Assembly: GCA_013697725.1 (NCBI GenBank)
Contig: JACCWI010000055.1
Coordinates: forward strand, 62,001 to 126,000
Length of the DNA stretch: 64,000 nucleotides
Direction: 5' to 3'
Origin: Tatlockia sp.
Lineage (GTDB): Bacteria; Pseudomonadota; Gammaproteobacteria; Legionellales; Legionellaceae
The notes beneath the pieces are model-generated. The model had not been told where the DNA came from. It ran no database searches and saw nothing but the letters and a program-made list of their open reading frames with translations. Made by a program: the position numbers and the translations under genes. Position 1 is the stretch's first letter. Each line of letters starts with the position of its first letter. Shown here piece by piece: positions 28,407 to 38,875 of the stretch.

Positions 28407-28431
28407 AAAGGAGTGCTAGCACTCCCTTTTT
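28407..28431 (+). terminator. rho-independent terminator after the propeller gene
   Basis: A perfect palindrome with arms GGAGTG (28410-28415) and CACTCC (28420-28425) is flanked by AAA and by a five-T run at 28427-28431. It lies 20 bases after the stop at 28387. It may also serve the convergent rapA gene, but the T-run fits the plus strand. Confidence 0.75.
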
Positions 28432-28472
28432 AATTGACCATAATAGTTTCCATATTAAGGCGAATTTAGTAC

Positions 28473-31346
28473 TTATTTACTGATCACTACTCTTAAGGCT
28501 TGCAACTTTAAAGTCGCACGATTGATGTAAGCTTCACTTTCATTAAGTGTATGTTTGAAAAAATTAATTTCTTCATCACGGATAGCGGGGTTTAGATTTT
28601 GTAAATTCTCCAATCGGATTATTTCCTGATTGAGGCTAGTTTCCATTTCTATTTTTGCACTGTCTAAAAGAGCTGGCAATTGTTCTTCTCCATAGATCTG
28701 ACTCTGTCCCAAAATTTGTTCAATATCTTGCGCTAAACGTTTAACAATGGCGGGTCCTGTATGACGATTTAAGGGTTCACAGAGACTGTTTAACTGGCTG
28801 TAGCTCAAAATTTTCGATAAATTTTTTCCCGAAGGTTCAGTGAGAATTCGAATTGGTATTAAAGGAAGAAAACGATCAAGTTGCAAGTATTTAGGAGCTG
28901 CACAGTTGACCGTATAAAATGTTTCCAACAATAAGGTTCCAGGCTGGAGGCCTTTGACCGAGATGGTCACCATAGAAACATTGCCAAGTTCGGAATTAAG
29001 AATCATATCCATAGACTCAGAAACCATGGGATGCTCCCAACTTAAAAACTCCATGTCTTCACGAACCAAGGCTTTTGATCGTGAATACGTCACCATCATG
29101 CCATCTTCTTTTAAACCGGGGAAATGACTGGTTTTCATATGTGAAGTGGGACGTAAAATTTCAGCAGATTCAGAATGATATTCATGTTCAATTCCATATT
29201 CCTGAAAAACAGCTGCCATATAATTTTCAAGCTCTATGCTATTTTCTGCCAGGTTTAAAGCGCTTATCAAATCTTTTGCAACCACGCTATTACAAGAGTT
29301 TAATTCTAATAAGCGGTCACGACCTTCTTTAAGTTTAAGTGAAAGTTCTTCATGAAACTTTTGAGTTTCTGCAATTAATTTAGTAAATTCCTTTTTTTCA
29401 GCTGTGGTTTTTAATTCTGCTAAAAGTGGCAAAAGTCGTTTCTCGAATTTCTCAAAAATAGTAAAGCCAAACGAGCAACTTTTTTCAAAGAGCTTTAGTC
29501 CCTCATTATACCAGCGAAAAAGACTTTCTTGAGCGCTATTGTTTAGATAAGGTACATGAATCTCAATCTGATGACGTTGACCAATGCGATCCAGGCGGCC
29601 AATGCGCTGCTCGAGCAAATCAGGGTTTAAAGGTAAATCAAAAAGGATCAAATGGCGGGAAAATTGAAAATTTCTTCCTTCAGATCCTATTTCAGAGCAG
29701 ATAAGCGTCTGGGCACCATTTTCTTCATCAGAAAAATAAGCAGCTGCTCGATCACGTTCAATAATCGTTAAACCTTCGTGAAAGGAGGTGCTGCGAATAC
29801 CTTCTTTTAGCTTTAGATGCTGTTCAAGAAGCATGGCAGTTGACGCCTTTGCACAAATTACCAAGGTTTTTTCAGGTTCAAGCTCTTTTAATTTGGCGGA
29901 AAGCCAAGTCACTCGAGGATCACTTTGAAGCCAACCTTCGTTGGCAATTCGAGTTTCGGGGTAAAGATTCACGCCCTCCGAATTCAAAGAAATGGACTTG
30001 TAAATCTCGGGATTGGGCAGAAGGTATTGGTGCAATTTACGTTTGGGAAAACCATCTATCGCATCGCGAGTATTACGAAAAAGCACCCGGCCTGTACCAT
30101 GTTGGTCAAGTAATTGTTTAATCAAATCATCGATAGAAGAAGGCGTTTCGCCTTTTAAATAGTTTTTAACTTGAGCTTTGAGAGGCGTTGTTAACACATC
30201 ACTCTCTGTTTCGGCACGATAATTAAGCAGAGTTTGTACTAGCTCATTAAGTGCTTTGTAACCCTGCTCTTCTTTTTTGAAACTGGGGAAATCGTAAAAT
30301 CGTGAAGGATCAATGAGACGTAAGCGGGCAAAATGACTTTCGATACCTGCTTGTTCAGGCGTAGCAGTTAGGACTAATAATCCTTTAGAATGTTCGGCCA
30401 ATTGGGCAACGCATCGATACTCTGGACTCACTTTCTCTTCGGACCAATGTAAATGATGAGCTTCATCAACAACTAAAAGATCCCAGTTTGCTGTGCTAGC
30501 TTCTTGTCTTGCTTTTTCGTTAGCCATAAGAAAATCCAGGCTGCACAGCACAAGTTGATTCATCTCAAACAAATTATTTTCTGAAGACACGGTGTCTAAT
30601 TCAAAATCCTTATCATCAATCTCTTCTCCAAAACTTTGCTCTCGCTCATAAGCATTTTGATCAATGATGGAAAAATACAAATTGAAGCGTCGAATCATCT
30701 CAACAAGCCATTGATGAATGAGTGTATTTGGCACCACAATGAGAATGCGATTCGCGCGGCCTGTATAAAGTTGATAATGTAAAATCATACCTGCTTCAAT
30801 AGTTTTACCAAGACCAACTTCATCGGCCAGAAGTACACGCGGTGCATAGCGTTTTGCAACTTCATGGGCAATGTATAGTTGATGAGCCAGGTGATTTGTC
30901 CTTGAGCCCAGCAAACCACGCACCGTTGATTGCTGTAATTTAGCTAGTTGATTAAGGGTTTCGATCCGTAATTTGAAAGCAGGCAATTTGTCGAACTGGC
31001 CGCTAAAAAGTCTTTGTTTTGCTGTTGTTAATTTGATAAAACAATCCAACTCCAGTTCATCGACACAAACCAATTCTTCTGCCTCATTCCTACCTTGATA
31101 AAGGCAGAGATTATCTTCTTCATTAACTTCAGTTACGGTTATTTTCTGCTGATCCATCGTAGCAATCTCATCACCAATTTTGAAAATGATGCGGGTTAAT
31201 GGGGCATTATCAGATGCATAAATCCGTTCCTCACCGGCGGCAGGAAAGCTAAGGCAGACTTGTCTACCTTCAATTTTGGTGATTATACCTAAGCCAAGTT
31301 GCGATTCTGAATTAGAAATCCAGCGCTGGCCAATAATAAAAGTCAT
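28473..31346 (-). CDS. rapA: RNA polymerase-associated ATPase RapA
   Basis: The 957-residue Swi2/Snf2-type protein has an N-terminal Tudor-like region (IGQRWISNSESQLGLGIIT), Walker A DEVGLGKT at 175-182, a DEAH box (VVDEAHHLHW), and the late helicase motif QRIGRLDRIGQ. A RapA-specific C-terminal domain follows. RapA recycles RNA polymerase after transcription using ATP. Length is near that of E. coli RapA (968). It is a single gene with AGGAAACTTTTC upstream of the ATG. Confidence 0.93.
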   Translation of the reverse strand: MTFIIGQRWISNSESQLGLGIITKIEGRQVCLSFPAAGEERIYASDNAPLTRIIFKIGDEIATMDQQKITVTEVNEEDNLCLYQGRNEAEELVCVDELELDCFIKLTTAKQRLFSGQFDKLPAFKLRIETLNQLAKLQQSTVRGLLGSRTNHLAHQLYIAHEVAKRYAPRVLLADEVGLGKTIEAGMILHYQLYTGRANRILIVVPNTLIHQWLVEMIRRFNLYFSIIDQNAYEREQSFGEEIDDKDFELDTVSSENNLFEMNQLVLCSLDFLMANEKARQEASTANWDLLVVDEAHHLHWSEEKVSPEYRCVAQLAEHSKGLLVLTATPEQAGIESHFARLRLIDPSRFYDFPSFKKEEQGYKALNELVQTLLNYRAETESDVLTTPLKAQVKNYLKGETPSSIDDLIKQLLDQHGTGRVLFRNTRDAIDGFPKRKLHQYLLPNPEIYKSISLNSEGVNLYPETRIANEGWLQSDPRVTWLSAKLKELEPEKTLVICAKASTAMLLEQHLKLKEGIRSTSFHEGLTIIERDRAAAYFSDEENGAQTLICSEIGSEGRNFQFSRHLILFDLPLNPDLLEQRIGRLDRIGQRHQIEIHVPYLNNSAQESLFRWYNEGLKLFEKSCSFGFTIFEKFEKRLLPLLAELKTTAEKKEFTKLIAETQKFHEELSLKLKEGRDRLLELNSCNSVVAKDLISALNLAENSIELENYMAAVFQEYGIEHEYHSESAEILRPTSHMKTSHFPGLKEDGMMVTYSRSKALVREDMEFLSWEHPMVSESMDMILNSELGNVSMVTISVKGLQPGTLLLETFYTVNCAAPKYLQLDRFLPLIPIRILTEPSGKNLSKILSYSQLNSLCEPLNRHTGPAIVKRLAQDIEQILGQSQIYGEEQLPALLDSAKIEMETSLNQEIIRLENLQNLNPAIRDEEINFFKHTLNESEAYINRATLKLQALRVVISK

Positions 31347-31620
31347 TGAAAAGTTTCCTGATAAAACGATGAAAAAAATTAGCGTGATATTAGCATAAAA
31401 TTAGAAGTTCTTATGCCTGCATTTTTTAAAAAAAATGGAGAATTGGCTGAGAGTTTGGAGCCGTTTTTTAAAATTTTCTAACATAGGGCTCGAGGAGATA
31501 TCCTGTATTGTCCAGGGTATCCACTCAATCTGGCAAAATATTGCTATCTGCCTCGCTCTAACCGCTCTGTTCCCTGAATAACTTAACCTTCGCAACTTGT
31601 TTGCTAAAGCCCTGTTAACT
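31347..31620. other. intergenic stretch upstream of rapA
   Basis: This 274-base region has no convincing gene. A 64-codon minus-strand frame at 31401-31595 lacks a ribosome site and family look, and was not accepted. The stretch should contain the rapA promoter and the end of the M13 peptidase transcript upstream signals. Confidence 0.4.
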
Positions 31621-33678
31621 TCACCAAATCACACAACGCTTTTTATTAACCATTGAGCATTTAGTCGGCGCTGAAAATGCAGTCTGAAACTGAGGCATGT
31701 TTGCCAGTGTGCCATTTACCCGATACAGCATCGGTGGATGGGGATCAGTGGTAACAAGATTAGTCATTTGCTCTGGACGAATGTTAGATGCCCAAACATG
31801 AGCTGCGCCTAAAAAGAATTGCTGATCTGGTGTCAAGCCGTTAATTGTTGGGGCATTTTTATAATATTTTGAATTATGAAAAGCATGATAAGCTAAAGTT
31901 AAACCTCCTAGATCAGCAGTAGCTTCGCCCACAACTAAACTACCTTGAACCGGCATATCACCATTGACTTTATAATTTGAAAATTGCTCTATTATACAAG
32001 AAGTTGCTAACTGGAATTTCTTAAGATCAGCCTCAGTCCACCAGTTTTTCAAATTGCCCTGACCGTCAAATTTTGCGCCTTGATCATCAAAGCCATGGGT
32101 CATCTCATGACCCATAACAAAACCGATGGCACCATAATTAACCGCTGCAGGTGCTTTAGGATCAAAAAAGGGTGGTTGTAAAATACCGGCAGGGATATTT
32201 AAGTTATTCATAGAGGGATCATAGTAGGCGTTAATGGTTTGTGGTGTCATAGCCCATTCGTTTCTATCCACTGGCTTGGCAATTTTATTTAAATCCCGCC
32301 TAATCAGAAATTGATTAGCACGAATAATATTTAATACGTATGGACCGCGGTCAATTTGTAAATTTGTATAATCGCGCCATTTATCAGGATAGCCTACGCG
32401 CTCTTCAATTAGTGTTAATTTCTTCAAAGCAGCCTCGCGTGTTGCGACTGTCATCCATCCCAAGGTTTTAAGATCCTGTTGCAGTGCCTTGCGGATATCT
32501 TGCAGTATTTCCAAAGCCGCTTGTTTGGAAGATGCGGGGAAATATTTTTCAACGTACAACTTTCCGATAGCAAAGCCTAAAAGGCCATTTTCAGTTTTGA
32601 CCACACGTTTCCAGCGGGGCAGTAATTTTTTTGTTCCGGTCAGAACTGCATTCATCTGGAAATTTTGCTCAACGAAGGGGGTTGATAGGTAAGAGGCAAA
32701 GCCATCAATCAAATGCCAACGCAAATAAATTTTCCAATCTTTAAGCGGAACAAGTTGTAGTTGAGTATCCAAGGTTTTGAAAAATTCGGGCATGGCAAGA
32801 TTAATTTTTTTAATGGCAGATAAATTAAGTGCTTTTAAATACCTCGACCAGGAAAAATTAGGAGTAAGTTTCTGCAGCGTATTAAGATCCATCATATGAT
32901 AAATCGCATGAGGATCGCGTTGAGCAGTTTGGGACATGGATGCCTTGGCAAGCGTCGTTTCAATACGCATTACTGTAGCGGCCGCAACTGCTGCGTCTTT
33001 GGGGCTATTGCCAAGCAGTTCAAACATTTTAGACACATGCTGCTGGTAGGCAGATCTTATTGTTTGAAATTTTTTATCTTCTTTTAAATAGTAATCTCGA
33101 TCAGGTAAACCAAGTCCGGCTTGCAAGGCTGCACCAATCATTTCCTCGCTGTTTTTAAAATCTTGCATCGAGCCAAAACCAAAGGCTGCATCAACGCCTA
33201 TTAATTGCAGATGAGTAATAAGGTCTTGTAAGTCAGTTAGATTTTTAATGGCTTCAATGCGTGCAAATTCAGGTTTTAAAGGAGCCAGACCTAGTTTGTT
33301 AATGGCGCTTTCATCCATGCCACTGTAATAAAAATCGCCTACTTTTTGTTCAATACTACCCTTTAAGGGTTGTTTATCTTTAGAGGCTGTTATTAACATT
33401 TGATGGATAAGTTTTTGAACTTGCTCATCGAGTATATGAAAGGAACCCCAGGAAGAATAGTCTGGCGGTATAGGATTGTTTATTTGCCAATTGCCATTTG
33501 CATAAGTATAAAAATCTTGAGTGGGTGACGCTTTGTTATTAATCCAATCAAGATGCAGTGTATTTGCGGCCTCATTATTATTTGAATTAGTGGCATAGGT
33601 TGCTGAAGTTAGACCGGAAAAAGCTAAAAAAATAGCTATAATAGCGGTGGATTTTGTCCAAGGTAAAAAAGTTATCAA
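31621..33678 (-). CDS. pepO: M13-family (neprilysin/PepO-type) metallopeptidase
   Basis: The 685-residue protein has a signal peptide (MITFLPWTKSTAIIAIFLAFSGLTSATYA), the zinc motif HEMTHGFDDQG with H524, E525 and H528, and VGEATADLGG with the third ligand Glu. The substrate-positioning NAYYDPSMN motif is present. It ends in the typical Cys-x-x-W style tail (KRCVIW). It should be a periplasmic or secreted zinc oligopeptidase. All catalytic residues are intact. It lies 29 bases after polA on the same strand. Confidence 0.88.
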   Translation of the reverse strand: MITFLPWTKSTAIIAIFLAFSGLTSATYATNSNNNEAANTLHLDWINNKASPTQDFYTYANGNWQINNPIPPDYSSWGSFHILDEQVQKLIHQMLITASKDKQPLKGSIEQKVGDFYYSGMDESAINKLGLAPLKPEFARIEAIKNLTDLQDLITHLQLIGVDAAFGFGSMQDFKNSEEMIGAALQAGLGLPDRDYYLKEDKKFQTIRSAYQQHVSKMFELLGNSPKDAAVAAATVMRIETTLAKASMSQTAQRDPHAIYHMMDLNTLQKLTPNFSWSRYLKALNLSAIKKINLAMPEFFKTLDTQLQLVPLKDWKIYLRWHLIDGFASYLSTPFVEQNFQMNAVLTGTKKLLPRWKRVVKTENGLLGFAIGKLYVEKYFPASSKQAALEILQDIRKALQQDLKTLGWMTVATREAALKKLTLIEERVGYPDKWRDYTNLQIDRGPYVLNIIRANQFLIRRDLNKIAKPVDRNEWAMTPQTINAYYDPSMNNLNIPAGILQPPFFDPKAPAAVNYGAIGFVMGHEMTHGFDDQGAKFDGQGNLKNWWTEADLKKFQLATSCIIEQFSNYKVNGDMPVQGSLVVGEATADLGGLTLAYHAFHNSKYYKNAPTINGLTPDQQFFLGAAHVWASNIRPEQMTNLVTTDPHPPMLYRVNGTLANMPQFQTAFSAPTKCSMVNKKRCVIW

Positions 33679-33707
33679 AGTGAGCTCCTCTTAATTAGGG
33701 TAGTTTA

Positions 33708-36398
33708 TTAATGCGCCTCATCCCAATTTTTACCGACACCCACTGAAACCACTAAGGGTACAGTTAATTCGACGGTGTGCTCCATTAATTCGCGAATAGT
33801 TTGTTTAATTTTATCCACTGCATCTTCATGAACTTCAAAGATTAACTCATCATGTACCTGCATGATCATCTTCACTTGTTCTCTGTCTTGAGTCGCTTGC
33901 CATTTTGCTAAGTCTAACATTGCCTTTTTAATGATATCGGCAGCGGTGCCCTGCATAGGCGCGTTAATAGCTGCACGTTCTGCCGCTTTTCGTCGCATCA
34001 TATTGGGTGAACTGATTTCCTGTAAATGTAGACGGCGACCAAAGACTGTTTCAACATAACCTTGTTCATGAGCTTGTTTGCGCGTGCGTTCCATGTAGTC
34101 AAGAACCGCGGGATAACGTTGAAAATAAAGATCCATATAATACTGGGCATCTTGGCGCTCAATACCTAATTGTTTAGCTAAACCAAAGGCTGACATACCA
34201 TAAATTAGACCAAAATTAACTGCTTTTGCTCGCCTTCTATGCTCGGAGTTGACCGCACTCAGCTCCACCTGAAAAATTTCACTAGCCGTCGCAGAATGAA
34301 TATCCCAACCCAGAGCAAAGGCCTTTAGTAAATTTGCATCCTGAGATAAATGGGCCATGATTCTTAATTCAATTTGAGAATAGTCAGCGGCGACTAATAC
34401 ATGATGAGCAGGCGCTATAAAGGCTGTGCGAATTAATCGGCCTTCCTCACTGCGAATGGGTATATTTTGCAAATTTGGATCGCTAGATGATAAACGACCC
34501 GTTGCCGCAATGGCTTGGTTGTAAGAGGTATGTACTCTTTGTGTTTTTGTATTAATTCGTTTCGGAAGGGCATCAATATAGGTCGAAACAAGTTTAGATA
34601 GACTGCGATATTCAAGAATCACAGCCGGCAAACGATAATCAAAAGCAAGTTCTTGTAAAACCGATTCGGCTGTAGAAGGCTGACCTGTGGGTGTTTTAGA
34701 AATTACCGGAATCTTTTGTTCATCAAATAAAATTTCTTGTAATTGCTTAGGTGAATTAAGATTAAAAGGTTTGCCTGCTAAGCTTTGAGCTTCATCGGCT
34801 AGGGTTTGCATTTTCTCCTTGAGCCTAACACCATGCTTTAGGAGTAAGGGCTGGTCAATCAGCACGCCTTCATATTCCATATCAGCTAGCACAGTGAGCA
34901 GCGGTATCTCCATAGACTCGATAACCAGTTTAAGTTTATCGTCGAGCAGAGAACTAAGCTTATGGTGAAGTTGCAGAGTAGAGCTTGCTTCTTCAGCAGC
35001 ATAAGCCGCCGCTTTTGCAAGAGGAACTGCATCAAAACAAAGTTGTTTGACACCTTTCCCTGCAACATCTTCATAGGAAATTGGTTTGTGCCCAAGGTAT
35101 TTTAAAGCGAGGGAATCAATATTATGGTTGCTTGCATTGGAGTTTAACACATAGGACTGGAGCATAGTGTCGGCGTTGATACCTTTAAGTTTGATGCCAT
35201 GATTCCGAAACACGTTGTAATCATATTTTAAATTTTGCCCAATTTTACCAATCTTGGGATTTTCCAGAACTGGTTTTAGAGTCATCAAAACCAGCTCTAA
35301 TGATAACTGCTCGTTACCATCTTGATGAGCCACAGGTATGTAGGCTATTTTATCAGCGTGAGCCAAAGTGATGCCCACAATTTCAGCATTCATTACTTCA
35401 AGACTTGTGGTATGAATATCAAGGCAAAATAAGGCTGAGGCGTTTAAGTCCTTAACCCATTGTTCCAGTTGATTAAGCGTAGTGACTAGTTCAAACTTGT
35501 TGGCTTCAGCAGGTGTAGTGTCAACCATCAGCGCTTTTTCAGTATCTTCTTGAACCAACAACTCTTTTAACCAATTTTTAAATTCCAGTTCGCGCACAAT
35601 TTCGAGAAGACGATTTTGATTGGGCGGTTTGGGTGCTAAATCTGAAAGGCTTAGAGGCAATTCGAGGTCTGTTTTAATGGTCACTAAACGTTTAGACAAA
35701 GGCAAGTGACTTATACTTGCCCGTAAATACTCACCAATTTTTCCGCTGATTAAAGAGGCATTGGCTAAAAGAGTATCAAGGTCGCCATATTCTTCCAGCC
35801 ATTTTGCAGCTGTTTTAGGACCACATTTGGTAACGCCGGGTATATTGTCTACGCTATCACCAATTAGGGTAAGATAGTCAATGATCTGCTCAGGCCTAAC
35901 ATTAAATTTAGCTTTTACTCCGGCGATATCCAGAATTTGATTACTCATAGTATTAATAAGCGTGACATGCTCGTTTACTAATTGAGCCATGTCTTTGTCA
36001 CCTGTGGAAATGAGTACATCTATTTTTTGCTCAGTGGCTTGGCGTGCCAAGGTGCCGATTACATCATCGGCTTCAACCTTATCGATAATAAGCAAAGGCA
36101 AGCCCATTGCTTCAAGTGTGTCTAACAAGGGTTGAAATTGGCAGCTTAAATCATTAGGCATTGATGGTCGATGCGCTTTATATTCTGGATACCATTCGTC
36201 TCTAAAAGTTTTACCTTTCGCGTCAAATACAACAGCAATTTGTTTTGGTTGATAATCTTTGATTAACCGCTTGACCATATTAGCAACGCCAAATACAGCG
36301 CCAGTGGGTTGCCCTTTGGAATTAGTAAGCGGCGGCAGGGCATGAAAGGCACGAAAAAAATAAGACGAGCCATCAATAAGAATTAAAGGAGCTGCCAT
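33708..36398 (-). CDS. polA: DNA polymerase I with an altered 3'-5' exonuclease site
   Basis: The 896-residue protein has a 5'-nuclease domain (1-280), an exonuclease-fold domain (about 300-490) and a polymerase domain (motif A DYSQIELR, motif C VHDELIFEV). In the middle domain, Exo I reads CLDIHTTSLE: D327 is kept but the usual Glu is H329. Exo II keeps D393 (GQNLKYD). Exo III reads YAAEEAS, with E470 where Asp is normal. Two of four metal ligands thus differ, so proofreading may be lost or weak. Polymerase and 5'-nuclease residues look intact. The start overlaps the lpxD stop (TAATG). Confidence 0.93.
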   Translation of the reverse strand: MAAPLILIDGSSYFFRAFHALPPLTNSKGQPTGAVFGVANMVKRLIKDYQPKQIAVVFDAKGKTFRDEWYPEYKAHRPSMPNDLSCQFQPLLDTLEAMGLPLLIIDKVEADDVIGTLARQATEQKIDVLISTGDKDMAQLVNEHVTLINTMSNQILDIAGVKAKFNVRPEQIIDYLTLIGDSVDNIPGVTKCGPKTAAKWLEEYGDLDTLLANASLISGKIGEYLRASISHLPLSKRLVTIKTDLELPLSLSDLAPKPPNQNRLLEIVRELEFKNWLKELLVQEDTEKALMVDTTPAEANKFELVTTLNQLEQWVKDLNASALFCLDIHTTSLEVMNAEIVGITLAHADKIAYIPVAHQDGNEQLSLELVLMTLKPVLENPKIGKIGQNLKYDYNVFRNHGIKLKGINADTMLQSYVLNSNASNHNIDSLALKYLGHKPISYEDVAGKGVKQLCFDAVPLAKAAAYAAEEASSTLQLHHKLSSLLDDKLKLVIESMEIPLLTVLADMEYEGVLIDQPLLLKHGVRLKEKMQTLADEAQSLAGKPFNLNSPKQLQEILFDEQKIPVISKTPTGQPSTAESVLQELAFDYRLPAVILEYRSLSKLVSTYIDALPKRINTKTQRVHTSYNQAIAATGRLSSSDPNLQNIPIRSEEGRLIRTAFIAPAHHVLVAADYSQIELRIMAHLSQDANLLKAFALGWDIHSATASEIFQVELSAVNSEHRRRAKAVNFGLIYGMSAFGLAKQLGIERQDAQYYMDLYFQRYPAVLDYMERTRKQAHEQGYVETVFGRRLHLQEISSPNMMRRKAAERAAINAPMQGTAADIIKKAMLDLAKWQATQDREQVKMIMQVHDELIFEVHEDAVDKIKQTIRELMEHTVELTVPLVVSVGVGKNWDEAH

Positions 36399-37450
36399 TA
36401 GTCTTCGGCCTCATATTGAGCCAGGCGCTTGGTTAACAAATCTACTTTCTCACCCAAGGCTTTAAGGTTTTTACGCATTAAAGGAATACGGGTAAGACCA
36501 AACTCTTGTTCTATTGCTTTGTCTTTTGGGCGTGCTGGATTACCGAAATAAATGTTACCTTGTTTGAGATGTTTTTTCGGAGGAACGCCGGCTCTTGCTG
36601 CAAGAATGACCCCATCGTCAATACGGACATGATCACTAACTCCGACATTAGCAGCAAAAATAACGTGATTGCCACTCGTTGAGCTACCGGCAATTCCAGT
36701 GAAGGCACAGATAATATTGTGTTTACCTAATTTGACAGAATGAGCGACTTGCACCAGATTATCAATTTTAGTCCCTTCGCCAATAATGGTAGATCCCATT
36801 GTAGCTCTATCGACAACTGTATTTGCACCTATTTCTACATCATCTTCAATAATGACATTACCGATATGGGGTACTTTCAAATGCTGATTATCAACAAAAG
36901 TATAGCCAAAGCCATCTGAACCAATAACAGCTGATGCATGGATTAACACTCTGGCGCCAATTTGGCAATGATCATAAATGGTTACATGAGGGTGAATAGT
37001 GCAATCTTTACCTAATCTGACATTGGCTCCAATGCTGACATGGCTTTTCAACACACAGTTGTCACCAATTTCTGCTCCAGACTCAATCACTACAAATGCT
37101 TCAATTGAAAGATTCTTCCCAAGAATTACATCTTCTGCGATCACTGCGGTGGGATGAATACCAAGCTGAGGTTTTTTACCTGGATTATAATGATTAAGTA
37201 GCTGGATAAAAGCCTTAAACGGATGACCGACTTGAATAACCGGTTTAATTAAGCTTGTTACAGCAGTTTTGACTAAAATAGCAGCGGCCTGTGATTTTTC
37301 TGCTTTCACTAAATTTGCCTGACTATCTGCAAAAACGAGCGAATCGACAGAAATATTATCAATTGGCGCCAGGCATTGAACATTGATTTGTTCATCACCA
37401 ACCACTAAGCCCTGCACTAAATTAGCTATTTCATACAGCGAAACATTCAT
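36398..37450 (-). CDS. lpxD: UDP-3-O-acylglucosamine N-acyltransferase LpxD
   Basis: The 350-residue protein has an N-terminal LpxD domain and a left-handed beta-helix of hexapeptide repeats (about 100-260), including [19 protein letters not shown] with the catalytic His. A coiled tail follows ([24 protein letters not shown]). It adds an N-linked acyl chain to the lipid A precursor. Legionella genomes usually carry more than one lpxD, so this may be one of a pair. Its stop overlaps the polA start, and a KAS gene lies 201 bases upstream on the same strand. Confidence 0.92.
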   Translation of the reverse strand: MNVSLYEIANLVQGLVVGDEQINVQCLAPIDNISVDSLVFADSQANLVKAEKSQAAAILVKTAVTSLIKPVIQVGHPFKAFIQLLNHYNPGKKPQLGIHPTAVIAEDVILGKNLSIEAFVVIESGAEIGDNCVLKSHVSIGANVRLGKDCTIHPHVTIYDHCQIGARVLIHASAVIGSDGFGYTFVDNQHLKVPHIGNVIIEDDVEIGANTVVDRATMGSTIIGEGTKIDNLVQVAHSVKLGKHNIICAFTGIAGSSTSGNHVIFAANVGVSDHVRIDDGVILAARAGVPPKKHLKQGNIYFGNPARPKDKAIEQEFGLTRIPLMRKNLKALGEKVDLLTKRLAQYEAED

Positions 37451-37651
37451 TTAATGACCTTATAATCATGCAAAATAGTACGATTATAACGCGATGTTGT
37501 TTAAGTTGCGACTTATGTTTCACAAGAATGTCCAAATAATCTTGGATTAAAGAAAATACAGATTTCAGCAGCCGATTATAATCTCATTGCAAAGCTAACA
37601 AGTTCCAGTAGATAGCCAGAACTTGTTAGGTATTGGATTGCCAAACGCTCA

Positions 37652-38875
37652 TTAGACGCGTCTTAGTAACAAAGCAGCATTGGCTCCACCAAAGGCAAAA
37701 TGGTTCGATAAAGCGATATCAATTTGCTTTTTACGCGCCTGATTAGGCACATAATCAAGATCGCAAGCAGGATCAGCCTCATCCAGGTTAATCGTGGGTA
37801 GTAAGATATCATTTTGTAAACACAGAGTAGTGGCTATAATTTCCATCACTCCAGCCGCCCCAATACTATGACCAGTCATTGCTTTTTGGGCAGTTATGGG
37901 AATTTCATAGGCTCGTTTACCAAAGACCGATTTTATCGTGTTAGTTTCAGTAACATCATTTAATTGAGTGCCCGTGCCGTGGGCGCTAATGTATTGAACA
38001 TCGCTGGTTGCCAATTTAGCATCATCAAAGGCTGCATGTAAGGCGCGAATCTGCCCTTGCATATCAGGTGCGGTAAAATGATAGGCATCACAGCTCGCGC
38101 CAAAACCAATAATTTCAGCATAAATTGTCGCCCCTCTGGCTTTCGCTTGTTGAAATTCTTCAAGAATTAAAATGCCAGCGCCGTCAGCCATTACCATTCC
38201 ATCACGATTTACATCAAAAGGGCGGGAAGCAGATTCTGGTCTTTCATTTTGAGTGGACATCACGCGTAATTTACACCATGCAGCCATTATCGTTTCCCAA
38301 ACCAACGATTCAGTCCCTCCACATAATGCTGTAGTTAGATTACCGTGCACGATTTGCTGATAGGCTGTACCAATCGCTTCTGCGGAAGATACACAGGCAT
38401 TGGAAAAAGTCGAATTTGGTCCGCCTAAGCCAAAAGCGATGGCAATATGATTTGCAATAGAATTTGGCATGCCACGGATAACACTTAAAGCAGGAATTTT
38501 TTTCCAACTGTCAGTGTAGAACGATTTATAAGCCAATTCCAGCTCGGGTGTACCTCCTAAACTGGTGCCTATATAAGTGCCCGCACGAAAAAGGTCAGCA
38601 GCGCTAAGACCAGCACGTTCAATTGCATAATGCGCGCAATAAAGCGCATATTGTGCTGCTCGAGGGTAGCGTTTTGAGCGGTTAAATTCGGGCAGATTTT
38701 CCAAAGGCAGGTTTGTTATTTCTCCCGCAATTTGTGTGGTATAAGGACTAGGATCATAGCTTTGAATTCGTTTTATGCCGCATTGCCCCTGTTGCGCCGC
38801 TTGCCAAAAAGCTTCAATTCCATTGCCGATGGAAGAAATGATCTCCATCCCTGTAATGACTACCCTTTTTTTCAT
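37652..38875 (-). CDS. fabF: beta-ketoacyl-ACP synthase (FabF-type KAS)
   Basis: From the ATG at 38875 (GAGGACAAGGA upstream) the protein has 407 residues. The thiolase-fold catalytic residues are C161 (SNACVSSAEAIG), H299 (SAHGTGTQLND), K331 and H336 (KAMTGHSIGAAG). KAS II-type enzymes extend acyl-ACP. No fab cluster surrounds it, so it is probably an extra copy rather than the housekeeping fabF. Its position before lpxD on the same strand suggests it could supply unusual acyl chains for lipid A, which is inference. Confidence 0.85.
   Translation of the reverse strand: MKKRVVITGMEIISSIGNGIEAFWQAAQQGQCGIKRIQSYDPSPYTTQIAGEITNLPLENLPEFNRSKRYPRAAQYALYCAHYAIERAGLSAADLFRAGTYIGTSLGGTPELELAYKSFYTDSWKKIPALSVIRGMPNSIANHIAIAFGLGGPNSTFSNACVSSAEAIGTAYQQIVHGNLTTALCGGTESLVWETIMAAWCKLRVMSTQNERPESASRPFDVNRDGMVMADGAGILILEEFQQAKARGATIYAEIIGFGASCDAYHFTAPDMQGQIRALHAAFDDAKLATSDVQYISAHGTGTQLNDVTETNTIKSVFGKRAYEIPITAQKAMTGHSIGAAGVMEIIATTLCLQNDILLPTINLDEADPACDLDYVPNQARKKQIDIALSNHFAFGGANAALLLRRV

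Noticed and set aside
31401-31595. 64-codon minus-strand frame between rapA and the M13 peptidase gene
   Set aside because: No ribosome site, no family look, and codon use unlike the neighbours.
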